This document shows positions 51,615 through 60,213 of a stretch of DNA of 64,000 nt, one piece after another. Every line of letters starts with the position of its first letter. Position 1 is the first letter of the stretch. Both the position numbers and the translations under genes were made by a program. The notes beneath the pieces are model-generated. The model had not been told where the DNA came from and did not search any database. It saw only the letters and a program-made list of their open reading frames with translations. This stretch comes from Nocardia shimofusensis NBRC 100134 (lineage in GTDB: Bacteria; Actinomycetota; Actinomycetes; Mycobacteriales; Mycobacteriaceae), in contig NZ_BDBT01000018.1 of assembly GCF_001613125.1 (NCBI RefSeq), positions 79,600 through 143,599 on the forward strand, written 5' to 3'.

Positions 51615-53256
51615 TGAGCCCGACCGGTCGGTGCCGGACGAACTGTTCCGGAAGGTGAGCGCCAGACCGGAACGACAACTGCCCGACGCGCTTTTCGGCG
51701 GCCCACCTGCCGCCGCGGCGGATCCCGTACCAGAGGAAGCGGCAGAGGACGAGGCCTCGACGGCGAAGGGTCGTCCGCGCTCGGCGGCCGAGGATGCGCG
51801 GTCGGTGCCGGACGAGCTGTTCAAGCAGAAGGTTTCGGCCAAGGCCGAACGGCAGTTGCCTGACCTGCTTTTCGGTGGCCCGTTTCCCAGTTCGCCTGTC
51901 GCAGTGGCGTCGTCCGGCCCCGAGGACGAGGAAGCCGGATCGGCGGGCGCGGCTTCGGCGGCCGAGTCCGTGGCCGATGAGATCGAGTCCGACGAAGCCG
52001 GGGATTCGCCGGTCGCCGAGGCTGGTGCCGGCTCGTCCGGCACGGAAGCCGCTGCGGATACGGCTCCCGCCTCCGACGGTCGAGTCGCTGAGGCGGGTCC
52101 GATGTCCGGAGCGGAGTCCGAGCCGGATTCGGTGGCGGATGCTGCCGAGGGTGTCGGCGCTGCCGTTGTCGGCGTGGAGGATTCGGCTGCCGAAGTCGGT
52201 TCTGCCGGGACCGACGCCGCGGGCACCGATTCGGATTCGGTGGTGACGGGAGCGGATGCTGCGGTCGGAGCCACCGAGGCCGAGGATTCCGAGATGGCCA
52301 CGGCCGTAACCGATGTGGTCGTCGAGACGAGTTCCGGCGACACGGGCGCGGAGACCGAGGTGAGCGCTTCCGGCACCGCCGTGACCGGTGAGGCCGTGAC
52401 CGGTGAGGCCGTGACCGGCACCGTCGCGACCGGTGAGGCCGTGGAGGACGCGGCAAGTGAGCAGGACACCGCATCCGATGCGAGCGCAGATGCCGCATCG
52501 TCGTCGCAGGTGGCTGCTGCCGAGCAGGCGCCCGTACCGGCTGAGACGTCCCAGCGCCCGGTCTTGATCGTCATCGCCGATTCACTGGCCTACTTCGGTC
52601 CCAAGGGCGGACTGCCCGCCGACCATCCGCGGATCTGGCCGAATCTGGTCGGCGCGGAACTGGATTGGGATGTCGAACTGGTCGGCCGGATCGGCTGGAC
52701 CTGTCGCGATGCCTATTGGGCGCTGATCGGCGATCCCCGGATCTGGGCGGCCGTGCCGAAGGCGTCGGCGGTGGTGTTCGCGGTGGGCGGTATGGACACG
52801 CTGCCCTCGCCGCTGCCCACCGCGCTGCGGGAGCTGATCCGCTACATCCGCCCGCCCGGCCTGCGCCGGGTGGTACGCAACGTCTACAACTGGTGGCAGC
52901 CCAAGCTGTCCAAGCTGGGCCGTCCGGTGGCATTGCCGCCGCGGCTGAGTGTCGACTATCTGGAGCAGTCGCGGCAGGCGATCACCCAGCTTCGTCCTGA
53001 TCTGCCGGTGATCGCGGTGCTGCCCTCGGTGCACAACTGCGATGCCTACGGGCGGGTGCACTCCGGTCGTCCCCGTGCGGAGAAGGCGTTGCGCGCGTGG
53101 TCGCAGAAGACCTCGGTGCCGCTGGTGGATCTCGCGGAGGCGGTGCGCGAGAACATCTTCTCCGGCGACGCCAATCCCGACGGCATCCACTGGGGCTGGG
53201 ACGGTCACACCGCGGTCGCGAACGCGATGGTGAAGACCTTGCAGGAGGTTCGGTAG
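51604..53256 (+). CDS. octT: SGNH-hydrolase/octanoyltransferase (OctT-like) with long N-terminal extension
   Basis: A 550-aa protein. The C-terminal ~230 residues (from ~320) form an SGNH fold: nucleophile Ser327 in ADSLAYFG, later GGMD, and a C-terminal Asp526-x2-His529. They correspond to Rv2418c, which octanoylates early methylglucose-lipopolysaccharide intermediates; gpgP upstream supports this role. The first ~320 residues are acidic, Ala/Ser/Glu-rich and probably disordered. They contain a duplicated ~26-residue motif (9-34 and 67-93; SVPDELF...ERQLPD.LFGGP) and four TGEAV-type units from a 15-bp DNA repeat (52381-52440). M. tuberculosis Rv2418c is only about 250 aa, so the extension is unusual. 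Confidence 0.82.
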   Translation: MSSDEPDRSVPDELFRKVSARPERQLPDALFGGPPAAAADPVPEEAAEDEASTAKGRPRSAAEDARSVPDELFKQKVSAKAERQLPDLLFGGPFPSSPVAVASSGPEDEEAGSAGAASAAESVADEIESDEAGDSPVAEAGAGSSGTEAAADTAPASDGRVAEAGPMSGAESEPDSVADAAEGVGAAVVGVEDSAAEVGSAGTDAAGTDSDSVVTGADAAVGATEAEDSEMATAVTDVVVETSSGDTGAETEVSASGTAVTGEAVTGEAVTGTVATGEAVEDAASEQDTASDASADAASSSQVAAAEQAPVPAETSQRPVLIVIADSLAYFGPKGGLPADHPRIWPNLVGAELDWDVELVGRIGWTCRDAYWALIGDPRIWAAVPKASAVVFAVGGMDTLPSPLPTALRELIRYIRPPGLRRVVRNVYNWWQPKLSKLGRPVALPPRLSVDYLEQSRQAITQLRPDLPVIAVLPSVHNCDAYGRVHSGRPRAEKALRAWSQKTSVPLVDLAEAVRENIFSGDANPDGIHWGWDGHTAVANAMVKTLQEVR

Positions 53257-53259
53257 TCC

Positions 53260-54102
53260 GTGGCCGTCGTGGTCGTCACCGATTCGTCGGCCGGCCTGCC
53301 CACCGCAACGGTGGACGAGCTGGGCATCGCCGTGGTCCCGTTGCACGTGCTGGTCGGTGACCGCGCGATCCGGGACGGTGTCGACCCCGTCGAGATCGAT
53401 TACAGCTCGGACACCGTGACCACCTCGGCGGCCTCGCCCGGCGAGATACGTGAGGTCTACGAGCGTGCCTTGGCCCGCAGTGGCGGCGACGGCGTGGTCG
53501 CGGTGCATCTGTCCCGCCAGCTCTCGGCCACTTGGGAAGCGGGCAGGCAGGCTGTCCGAGACCTCGGCCAGGACGAGAACATCCGTCTGGTCGATTCCCT
53601 GGGCGCGGGCCTGGCCACCGGCCTGCCGACGTTGGCCGCGGCGCGATCGTCGGCACGGGGCGCGACGCTGGACGAGGTCTACGAGGCCGCGGTCACCGCG
53701 GCGAACAGGGCACGCACGTTCATCCTGGTCAACCGCACCGAGCAATTGCGCCGCGGTGGCCGGTTGAGCACCGCGGCCTCGTTCTTCGGCAGCGAACTGG
53801 TGACCAAACCGATCCTGCAGATCGTCGAAGGTCGGCTGGAACTGCGGGAAAAGGCCCGTACCCGCTCCAAAGCCCACGCCCGTCTGATAGCCGCCGCGGT
53901 CGAAGCGGCGGGCGTGGACGGCGCCGCCGTCGCCGTGCAGCACCTCGGCGCCGCCGACACCGCCGAGCACATCGCGAACCAACTGCGCGAGCGGGTTCCC
54001 GGCGTGAAGGAACTCATCGTGGCGGAGTTCGGTCCCGTGCTCGGCGTGCACCTCGGCCTCGGCGCGGTCGGGGTGCTCGTCGTCCCCGGTGGATGCGGGT
54101 GA
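53260..54102 (+). CDS. DegV family fatty-acid-binding protein
   Basis: A 280-aa protein of the DegV fold, which binds a fatty acid and in some bacteria presents it to fatty-acid kinase. The N-terminal VVTDSSAGLP and the central VNRTEQLRRGGRLS match the family. The GTG at 53260 lies 3 nt after the octT-like stop. It is equivalent to Rv2417c. Its place beside an octanoyltransferase suggests, but does not prove, a lipid-handling role for the pair. Confidence 0.9.
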   Translation: MAVVVVTDSSAGLPTATVDELGIAVVPLHVLVGDRAIRDGVDPVEIDYSSDTVTTSAASPGEIREVYERALARSGGDGVVAVHLSRQLSATWEAGRQAVRDLGQDENIRLVDSLGAGLATGLPTLAAARSSARGATLDEVYEAAVTAANRARTFILVNRTEQLRRGGRLSTAASFFGSELVTKPILQIVEGRLELREKARTRSKAHARLIAAAVEAAGVDGAAVAVQHLGAADTAEHIANQLRERVPGVKELIVAEFGPVLGVHLGLGAVGVLVVPGGCG

Positions 54103-54210
54103 GCGGTCCCGGCTCAGGTCGCCGGAATCCGAGTTCTGCACAGCCCCAGGGTTGTCCACAGCCCGACTGAACTCCCAGGTCGCCGATCCGTGCGTGAGAA
54201 CCGTTGTCCC

Positions 54211-54216
54211 TACTCT
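54211..54216 (+). promoter_or_regulatory. -10 hexamer TACTCT, leaderless start of comEA
   Basis: TACTCT ends 7 nt before the ATG at 54224; there is no Shine-Dalgarno box. Confidence 0.45.
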
Positions 54217-54223
54217 CGCCGAC

Positions 54224-55339
54224 ATGGTGCGATATGACGAACGCGAGCGGCGTCGCCGCCGGCTGGGGGTGTTGTCCGACCGAGTGAGTGCGAGCCGCGC
54301 GGCGGTGCTCGCGCCGGGGCGGGCAGCGGCGGCCGAGCCCCCGGACCGTGTGCACCTGCGCTCGACGGATCGGGCGGGCCGCGATGCTCGGGCCCGGGCC
54401 CGGGACGCGTCCTCCGATGCTCCGTCGCGGTGGCACCTCGAAGGTCTGCCGGACGATCCGGACGGGCGGGGTCCGGTGGTCGCTGAAAGGGGGACCGTGC
54501 GTCGAACCGTCGACATCGACGACGTGCGGGCGCCGTCGGCAGTCGCCGAAGTCGACGAAGTGACCGATGTCGGAACGCCGGACTGGCTGCGCGACCAGCC
54601 CGGTCGGGACAGCGACGACGATGTGCCGGGCGGACGATTCGGTGGCGCACGGGTCGATCCGGGCCGTCGTGGGGCACTCACCTTGGCGGTTGTCGGCTTG
54701 ATCGCGGTGGTCGTCACGGCGTTCGTCGTGATACGTCAGCGACCGGTTTCCTCTCCCGTTCCGCCGCTCGCCTCGGTGCAGACGACGACCGTGGGCCCCG
54801 GCGTGCCCTCGACCGTGGCCCAGCAGGCGGAGGCCGGCGTTTCCGCCCAGGTCGACCCCGACGCGCCAGGTGAAATCGTGGTCAGTGTCGTGGGGCTGGT
54901 CCACCGGGGCGGACTGGTCCGGCTTCCCCCGGGAGCCCGCGTCGCCGACGCCGTCGCCGCAGCGGGCGGCGCACGCGAGGGGGCGGACCTGACCGGGATC
55001 AACCTGGCGCAGCGGGTACGAGACGGCGATCAGATCCTCGTCGGCGCCGCCCAGCAGGACGGATCGCCCCAGCTCGGCAGCGTCACCGTCAGCGGGTCGG
55101 GGACGGGGCACGGTGCGGCGGACACCACACCGGAAAACGGGCCGAGCGGCACGGTGGATCTCAACGTCGCGACCGAGGCGCAACTCGACGCCCTGCCCGG
55201 CGTCGGCCCCGTGACCGCCCGCGCGATTATGAACTGGCGCAACGCGAACGGCCGGTTCACCTCGGTCGACCAGCTCGCCGAAGTCGACGGCATCGGCCCT
55301 GCCCGCCTCGCTCGCCTGCGAGACCTGGTGACGGTATGA
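54224..55339 (+). CDS. comEA: ComEA-like DNA-binding membrane protein
   Basis: A 371-aa protein with a basic and acidic cytoplasmic N-terminus (1-150), one membrane span (~151-170), an SLBB domain (~215-275) and a C-terminal pair of helix-hairpin-helix motifs (LNVATEAQLDALPGVGPVTA, then VDGIGPARLARL). ComEA proteins bind incoming double-stranded DNA outside the membrane during transformation. The N-terminal cytosolic region is longer than in Firmicutes. The comEC-like gene overlaps its stop (ATGA). Competence itself is not established for this lineage. Confidence 0.9.
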   Translation: MVRYDERERRRRRLGVLSDRVSASRAAVLAPGRAAAAEPPDRVHLRSTDRAGRDARARARDASSDAPSRWHLEGLPDDPDGRGPVVAERGTVRRTVDIDDVRAPSAVAEVDEVTDVGTPDWLRDQPGRDSDDDVPGGRFGGARVDPGRRGALTLAVVGLIAVVVTAFVVIRQRPVSSPVPPLASVQTTTVGPGVPSTVAQQAEAGVSAQVDPDAPGEIVVSVVGLVHRGGLVRLPPGARVADAVAAAGGAREGADLTGINLAQRVRDGDQILVGAAQQDGSPQLGSVTVSGSGTGHGAADTTPENGPSGTVDLNVATEAQLDALPGVGPVTARAIMNWRNANGRFTSVDQLAEVDGIGPARLARLRDLVTV

Positions 55340-57105
55340 CCCCTCGGAGAAGCGCGGTGCGGACCCGTCGAGCGCCGTCCGCTGTACCGGCATCGAGGTG
55401 GTGGACGCGGCCTGTCTGCCCGGCCGGGTTCTCACCACCCGCGACGACGATCGGAGCGTCTGCCCGACGTATCCGGGACACCGTGGTCGGAGAACGCCGT
55501 GGCCCGAGGGACGTGCTCGACGCGCGACTGTTGCCCGCCGCCCTGTGCTGCTGGATGACGACCCTCGTGGTGATTCGCGGCGGATGGCCGGTCGGTGTCG
55601 TTGTCGCCGTGGTGGTCTCGGCCTCCAGCGTGGCCATCTGGGTGATATCGCGAGCGAAGGCCGCCGGGGTGCTCGCGCGCGGCGGCACCGGGGCGCGGCG
55701 GCACCGGGTCTGGGCGGCGGTTGTTGTCGCGGCGTCGGGGCTGACGCTGGGTTTCGCCCTGTCGGCGGGGTGGCGGGTGCATCAGGTGGATGTCCACCCG
55801 TTGGGGGACATGGGGGAGAGGGCGCGTATCGAGGTCACCGTGACACCGAGCGGTGATCCGAAACCGTTGCGCGGCAGATCGTTCGACGGTCGGCAGCAGT
55901 GGGTGGTGCGTGCCGAGCTGCGGGAGTACCGGCGTGGCGGAGTCCACACGCGCGGTGGCGGAGCGGTCGTGGTGCTCGCCGGTGGTCCCGGCTGGGCCAC
56001 GTTGTCGCCGGGGCAGGCGATCACGTTCGATGCTCGGGTCGGCCGACCCGATCGGCGCGATCTCACGGTGGCGGTTCTGCGCGCGGAGGGGCAACCCGCG
56101 ATCGCGGGGCCGCTGCCGTGGTGGCAGCGGGTCGCGGGGGTGGTGCGCGCCGACCTGCGTGCGGCGGCGACGCGGGCGCTGCCGGAGGAAGCGGCCGGGC
56201 TACTGCCCGCGCTGGTGGTCGGGGATACCGGCGGGCTGGCGGAGTCGGTGCGCGACGAGTTCGAGATCGCGGGATTGCAGCACCTGTGTGTGGTCAGCGG
56301 CGCCAATTTCGCGATCGTGGGGACGGCGGTGCTGGCTGGTGCTCGCAGGCTGACGTTGGGCCCGCGGGCGTCGGTGGGGGTGGCAGCCGGAGCGATGGCG
56401 ATGTTCGTGGTGATCGCGCGGCCCGATCCGAGCGTGCTGCGCGCCGCCGCGATGGGCGCGGTGACCTTGATCGCGTTGCTGACCGGTCGACGAAAACAGG
56501 CGCTGCCCGCGTTGTGCGCCGCCGTCATCGGCGTGCTGCTGATCTGGCCGGAACTGGCGGTGAGCGCAGGCTTCGCATTGTCGGTGCTGGCGACCGGCGG
56601 GCTGATCCTGCTCGCACCGGACTGGTCGGACCGGCTTCGGGATCGGGGATGGTGGCGGCTGCCCGCCGAACTCGTCGCGGTGTCGGCGGCTGCGTTCACG
56701 GTCACGCTGCCGATCATGGTGGCGCTGACGGGGCGCGTCAGCGTGGTCGCGATCGCGGCGAACGTCCTGGTGGCGCCGGTCGTCGCGCCCATCACCGTGG
56801 TCGGCGCCCTCGCCGCCGCTGTCGCGTGGCTGTGGCTACCTCTCGCCCAGGCGGTCTTGCACCTGGCGGCGCCGCCGATGTGGTGGTTGCTGACCGTCGG
56901 CGACCGTGCCGCGGGCCTGCCCGGTGCGGCGATCGACGTGCCGGGCGGGACCGCGGGCGGGATCGGTGCCGCTGCCGCCGCGCTCTCGGTTGTCTTGTTG
57001 ATTCGTTCGCGCGCGCCGATCGGTCGTCCGGCTCCGGGTACGGTTCGCTCGGCGGCGAGCACCCGTCCACCCACTCGGTTCCGATCACCCGGCCGCGGTC
57101 CGTAG
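55336..57105 (+). CDS. comEC: ComEC/Rec2-type channel protein lacking the metallo-beta-lactamase domain
   Basis: A 589-aa polytopic membrane protein. An N-terminal OB-like DUF4131 region (~100-240) is followed by the competence domain, with GLQHLCVVSGANFAI (expected from VSGxN-type motifs) and many membrane segments to ~560. It ends with a short basic tail. Full-length ComEC proteins carry a C-terminal nuclease-like metallo-beta-lactamase domain; no HxHxDH motif is present, as in the ~510-aa mycobacterial Rv2414c. It is coupled to comEA by a 4-nt overlap. The inferred role is a single-strand DNA translocation channel. Confidence 0.88.
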   Translation: MTPRRSAVRTRRAPSAVPASRWWTRPVCPAGFSPPATTIGASARRIRDTVVGERRGPRDVLDARLLPAALCCWMTTLVVIRGGWPVGVVVAVVVSASSVAIWVISRAKAAGVLARGGTGARRHRVWAAVVVAASGLTLGFALSAGWRVHQVDVHPLGDMGERARIEVTVTPSGDPKPLRGRSFDGRQQWVVRAELREYRRGGVHTRGGGAVVVLAGGPGWATLSPGQAITFDARVGRPDRRDLTVAVLRAEGQPAIAGPLPWWQRVAGVVRADLRAAATRALPEEAAGLLPALVVGDTGGLAESVRDEFEIAGLQHLCVVSGANFAIVGTAVLAGARRLTLGPRASVGVAAGAMAMFVVIARPDPSVLRAAAMGAVTLIALLTGRRKQALPALCAAVIGVLLIWPELAVSAGFALSVLATGGLILLAPDWSDRLRDRGWWRLPAELVAVSAAAFTVTLPIMVALTGRVSVVAIAANVLVAPVVAPITVVGALAAAVAWLWLPLAQAVLHLAAPPMWWLLTVGDRAAGLPGAAIDVPGGTAGGIGAAAAALSVVLLIRSRAPIGRPAPGTVRSAASTRPPTRFRSPGRGP

Positions 57106-57108
57106 GAT
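57103..57108 (+). promoter_or_regulatory. -10 hexamer TAGGAT, leaderless start of holA
   Basis: TAGGAT ends 7 nt before GTG 57116 and lies at the comEC stop. Confidence 0.45.
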
Positions 57109-57115
57109 CGGCCGG

Positions 57116-58087
57116 GTGAGCGAACGGCCGGCGTCGGTACACCTTGTCCTCGGTGAGGAAGAGTTGCTGATCGAGCGTGCGGTGACCGCGATCGTGTCGG
57201 CGGTCCGGGCCGTCGCGCCCGCTCCCGACGCGGTGCCCGTGGATCGGCGGCGGGCGGGCGATGCCGGTCCGGCGGAGCTGGCCGAGCTATTGAGTCCCTC
57301 GCTGTTCGCCGAGGACCGGGTGATCGTCCTCGAGTCCGCGGCCGAGGCGGGTAAGGAAGCGGCGGGGCTGATCGCCGACGCCGCGAAAGACCCCCCGGAC
57401 GGCGTCGTGCTGGTGGTGCTGCATTCCGGCGGCGGCCGGGCCAAGGCGATGGTGCCCGCGCTGCAGAAGGCGGGTGCGGTGGTGCACGACTGCGCCAAGC
57501 TGACCAAAGCCGCCGAACGGGTCGAGTTCGTGCGCGCGGAGTTCCGGGCCGCGGGAGTCCGGGCCTCCGGCGATGTGGTGCAGGCGTTGCTCGAGTCGGT
57601 GGGCTCGGAACTGCGCGAACTGGCCGCCGCCTGTTCGCAGCTGGTGGCCGACACCGGCGGCAAGGTCGACGTCGGGGCGGTGCGGCGCTACTACTCGGGC
57701 AAGGCGGAGGTGACCGGATTCGAGGTGGCCGAACTCGCGGTGACCGGCGACCGGTCGGCGGCCATGGAGGCATTGCGGTGGGCCACCGATCGCGGGGTGG
57801 CGCATGTGCTGCTCGCCGACGCGCTGGCCGATTCGGTGCACACCATCGCGCGCGTCGGTTCGGCGGGACGGGGCGATCCGTTCGCGCTCGCCCAGCAACT
57901 GGGGATGCCGCCGTGGAAGGTGAAGAAGGCGCAGGCGCAGGCTCGAGGATGGACCCCCGCCACCATCGGCGCGGCCCTGCAGATCGTGGCGGGCCTGAAC
58001 GCCGAGGTGAAGGGCGGGGCGGCGGACTCCGGCTACGCCCTCGAAAACGCCCTCGGCCGCATTCTGGACCTGCGCGCTACGAACTGA
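57116..58087 (+). CDS. holA: DNA polymerase III subunit delta
   Basis: Clamp-loader wrench subunit that opens the beta clamp. The product is 323 aa, with N-terminal HLVLGEEELLIERAV, a central SPSLFAEDRVIVLESA strand-loop and a C-terminal helical collar domain. GTG 57116 is 10 nt after the comEC stop. The position next to comEC and before rpsT is conserved in actinobacteria (Rv2413c). Confidence 0.92.
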   Translation: MSERPASVHLVLGEEELLIERAVTAIVSAVRAVAPAPDAVPVDRRRAGDAGPAELAELLSPSLFAEDRVIVLESAAEAGKEAAGLIADAAKDPPDGVVLVVLHSGGGRAKAMVPALQKAGAVVHDCAKLTKAAERVEFVRAEFRAAGVRASGDVVQALLESVGSELRELAAACSQLVADTGGKVDVGAVRRYYSGKAEVTGFEVAELAVTGDRSAAMEALRWATDRGVAHVLLADALADSVHTIARVGSAGRGDPFALAQQLGMPPWKVKKAQAQARGWTPATIGAALQIVAGLNAEVKGGAADSGYALENALGRILDLRATN

Positions 58088-58191
58088 TCGTCCGGACAGC
58101 CGACCGCCGGAGGGAAGGCAGGCCTCCCCATCTGTCGAATCGCCGCGGACGACGACCTTCGCGGCGACAGACTCTCCTCGGGAGACGGCAA

Positions 58192-58219
58192 GTGGGAGCC
58201 CGCGAAGACGGACTCCCAC
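58192..58219. terminator. Weak hairpin downstream of holA
   Basis: GTGGGAG (58192-58198) pairs with CTCCCAC (58213-58219) in the 217-bp gap between holA and the convergent acidic-protein gene; a smaller stem lies at 58111-58129. Either could end transcription. Confidence 0.35.
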
Positions 58220-58304
58220 CAGGTTCGCACGACGGCACCCGCCTACATACGACAGCCGACTACTGTCGGCGGACGGCGCCGGTCGGCGGGCAGACGCCGG
58301 GAGA

Positions 58305-58553
58305 TCACTCGACGGTGGCGGCGATCACCAGTTCCTCATCGATGTCGGACTCGTCGAAACGGCCCTCCCACTCGTCGTACACCGGGACCTCGTCCTCCCG
58401 GGTGACGATCCATTCGGCCGTGTAGACGCCCTCGTCATCGGGAACCATGACGTTTTCGATACGCAGGCCGATGCCCAGCACCTCGGCGGCCCGGATCACG
58501 TCCGGCAGATCCTCTGCTCTGACCACGGTCTGATTCGCGTAGACGGTTACCAT
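58305..58553 (-). CDS. Small acidic protein of unknown function
   Basis: An 82-aa strongly acidic protein beginning MVTVYANQTVVRAEDLPD, with a Glu/Asp-rich C-terminal half. It has no recognisable domain, signal peptide or membrane span. The ATG at 58553 is 7 nt from a TACCAT -10 element, so it looks leaderless; extending the frame upstream would add 21 residues with no support. Codon use with high third-position GC supports coding. It is convergent with holA and co-directional with rpsT. Confidence 0.65.
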   Translation of the reverse strand: MVTVYANQTVVRAEDLPDVIRAAEVLGIGLRIENVMVPDDEGVYTAEWIVTREDEVPVYDEWEGRFDESDIDEELVIAATVE

Positions 58554-58560
58554 GCGCGGA

Positions 58561-58566
58561 ATGGTA
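58561..58566 (-). promoter_or_regulatory. -10 hexamer TACCAT (minus strand)
   Basis: It lies 7 nt before the ATG at 58553, between the small acidic gene and the rpsT terminator. Confidence 0.4.
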
Positions 58567-58613
58567 GCCGCACGGGATGACAGACGTCCGATGGGCTCAG
58601 CGAGCGTGCACGA

Positions 58614-58648
58614 CAAAAGCCGCCGTGGTCATCGAGGCCGCGGCGGCT
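58614..58648 (-). terminator. Terminator of rpsT
   Basis: On the minus strand an 11-bp stem (58648-58638 with 58628-58618, one wobble) is followed by TTTTG. Confidence 0.8.
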
Positions 58649-58688
58649 GCGTCAGCGAAAGCTGGTCCCGGCGTGCGGGACCGGGATG

Positions 58689-58949
58689 TCAGAGCTTGTT
58701 GAGGGCCAGCGCGAGCGCCGACTTCTTGTTGGCGGCCTGGTTGGCGTGGATGACGCCCTTCGAGGCGGCCTTGTCCAGCTTGCGGCTCACGAACTGCAGG
58801 CGCTCGGCGGCCTTGTCCTTGTCGCCGGCCGCGGCGGCTTCGCGGAAGCTGCGGATCGCGGTGCGCAGCGCGGACTTGACCGACTGGTTGCGCTTGCGCG
58901 CCTCCTCGTTGGTACGAATCCGCTTCACCTGGGACTTGATGTTGGCCAC
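58689..58949 (-). CDS. rpsT: 30S ribosomal protein S20
   Basis: An 86-aa basic three-helix protein of the small subunit. It begins ANIKSQVKRIRTNEEARKRN and ends KGVIHANQAANKKSALALAL, both typical. GTG 58949 has GAGGAA 5 nt upstream. On the minus strand TACCCT (59051-59046) is the likely -10, giving a ~90-nt leader that could carry the usual S20 translational feedback. It is monocistronic, ending at a T-tailed terminator. Confidence 0.96.
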   Translation of the reverse strand: MANIKSQVKRIRTNEEARKRNQSVKSALRTAIRSFREAAAAGDKDKAAERLQFVSRKLDKAASKGVIHANQAANKKSALALALNKL

Positions 58950-59094
58950 GCCTGTTCCTCGTGTTCCTGTCGCTGAATGGTTGCTTGAGAAGTCTTGCGA
59001 AGACGAAACTCCGGAAAATCGGGTCACGCCATGCCGAATGTCGAGGGTACCAGCCCCGACCCGGCACAACGAAATCGCCTCCGGTCGGTGGTCG

Positions 59095-59123
59095 TTGTCC
59101 CGGGCATCCGCCTGGCGTAGCTT
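59095..59123 (+). promoter_or_regulatory. Promoter of the aquaporin gene
   Basis: TTGTCC (59095-59100), an exact 17-bp spacer and TAGCTT (59118-59123). It gives a ~75-nt leader to the ATG at 59204. Confidence 0.55.
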
Positions 59124-59203
59124 TCCAGACAGGATCGTTCCGGCAATACCTCGTCTGGCACAGCGGCAGCAAACGGCTCGAGATGGACGGAAGGTGTGTC
59201 TGT

Positions 59204-60163
59204 ATGTCTCCGACGGCGCAGGAAGTGGTGGAGGAATTCGCCGAGAACCGGCCGATTCCCGACAGCAAGAAGTGGGCGGCGGAGGGGTTCGGCACCTTCG
59301 TGCTGGTGATGAGCGGTGTCGGCACGGCGGTGCTGGCAGGCGACCGGGTCGGGGCGCTCGGCGTCGCACTGGCCTTCGGTCTGGCGCTGATGTTCCTGGT
59401 CTACTCGATCGGTCCGCTGTCGGGCTGCCACGTCAATCCGGCGGTCACCCTCGGTCAGCTGATTCTCGGGCGGGTATCGGCGGTGAACGCGGCCGGCTAT
59501 GTGGTGGCGCAGCTGATCGGCGCGTTCCTCGCCGGTCTGGTGTTGTTCGCGCTGGCGAAGAATCTGCCCTCCTACGACCGCGCGGTCGACGGGCTCGGCG
59601 CCAACGGCTGGGGGCCGCACAGTCCCTCGGCCGCCACCGGGCCGCTCGGCGAGGTCGTCGTCCAGGACGGCTACGGGTTCGCGGCGATGGTGATCGTCGA
59701 GGTCGTGCTCACCGCGATCCTGGTCTTCGTGGTGCTCGCCTCCACCGATCAGATCTCCGACGTCCCACTGGCCGGCCTGTCGATCGGCGTCACGCTGGCG
59801 GTGCTGCACCTGATCTCGATCCCGGTCGACAACACTTCGGTGAATCCGGCGCGCAGCCTCGGCGTCGCCTTCTACCAGGACGGCGCGGGCGGTCAGGTGT
59901 GGGCGTTCGTGGTGTTCCCGCTGATCGGCGGGGTGCTCGGGGCGCTGATCTACGGCCTGCTGTTCGGCCGCCGCCGCGAGTTCGTCGAGGCCGAACTCGT
60001 CGACATCGAAGCCGTCGACATCGAGGGTGTCGACACCAGGGGCACCGGCACCAGGGGCACCGACACCAGGGGCACCGACACCAGGGGCACCGACACCAAG
60101 GGCACCGATACCAAGGGCACCGATACCAAGGGCACCGACACCAAGGGCACCGATACCGAGTGA
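59204..60163 (+). CDS. Aquaporin family channel with repetitive C-terminal tail
   Basis: A 319-aa MIP-family channel. The two pore motifs are HVNPAVT and SVNPARS, and six membrane helices lie between residues ~25 and 260. It should pass water and perhaps small neutral solutes; an aromatic/arginine filter with Arg after the second NPA fits an AqpZ-type water channel. The cytosolic tail (~275-319) is unusual: after two VDIE units it becomes eight or nine pentapeptides GTDT(R/K), encoded by a 15-bp minisatellite. ATG 59204 was taken (AAGG 10 nt upstream); ATG 59183 is an alternative. Confidence 0.88.
   Translation: MSPTAQEVVEEFAENRPIPDSKKWAAEGFGTFVLVMSGVGTAVLAGDRVGALGVALAFGLALMFLVYSIGPLSGCHVNPAVTLGQLILGRVSAVNAAGYVVAQLIGAFLAGLVLFALAKNLPSYDRAVDGLGANGWGPHSPSAATGPLGEVVVQDGYGFAAMVIVEVVLTAILVFVVLASTDQISDVPLAGLSIGVTLAVLHLISIPVDNTSVNPARSLGVAFYQDGAGGQVWAFVVFPLIGGVLGALIYGLLFGRRREFVEAELVDIEAVDIEGVDTRGTGTRGTDTRGTDTRGTDTKGTDTKGTDTKGTDTKGTDTE
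60031..60160 (+). repeat. 15-bp minisatellite, 8.7 copies, coding
   Basis: The unit CGACACCARGGGCAC is repeated head to tail from 60031 to 60160 with a few silent or Arg/Lys changes; two diverged units (GTCGACATCGARG...) precede it. It encodes the aquaporin tail, and 15-bp units keep the frame. Confidence 0.95.
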
Positions 60164-60195
60164 CACCCATCCGGTGAACCTGGCCGCCACCCCGG

Positions 60196-60213
60196 GATCA
60201 CCGGCCGGTGATC
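60196..60213. terminator. 18-bp perfect palindrome between convergent genes
   Basis: GATCACCGGCCGGTGATC lies between the aquaporin and PemK-like genes and touches the stop codon of the latter. It is a possible bidirectional terminator; it has no loop bases beyond the stem centre. Confidence 0.4.

Noticed and set aside
54152..54160. TTGTCCACA, a perfect actinobacterial DnaA box
   Set aside because: A single copy with no cluster, AT-rich region or replication genes nearby; probably chance.
60031..60160. Possible CRISPR-like repeats
   Set aside because: The units are contiguous 15-bp tandem copies without spacers and are inside a coding sequence.
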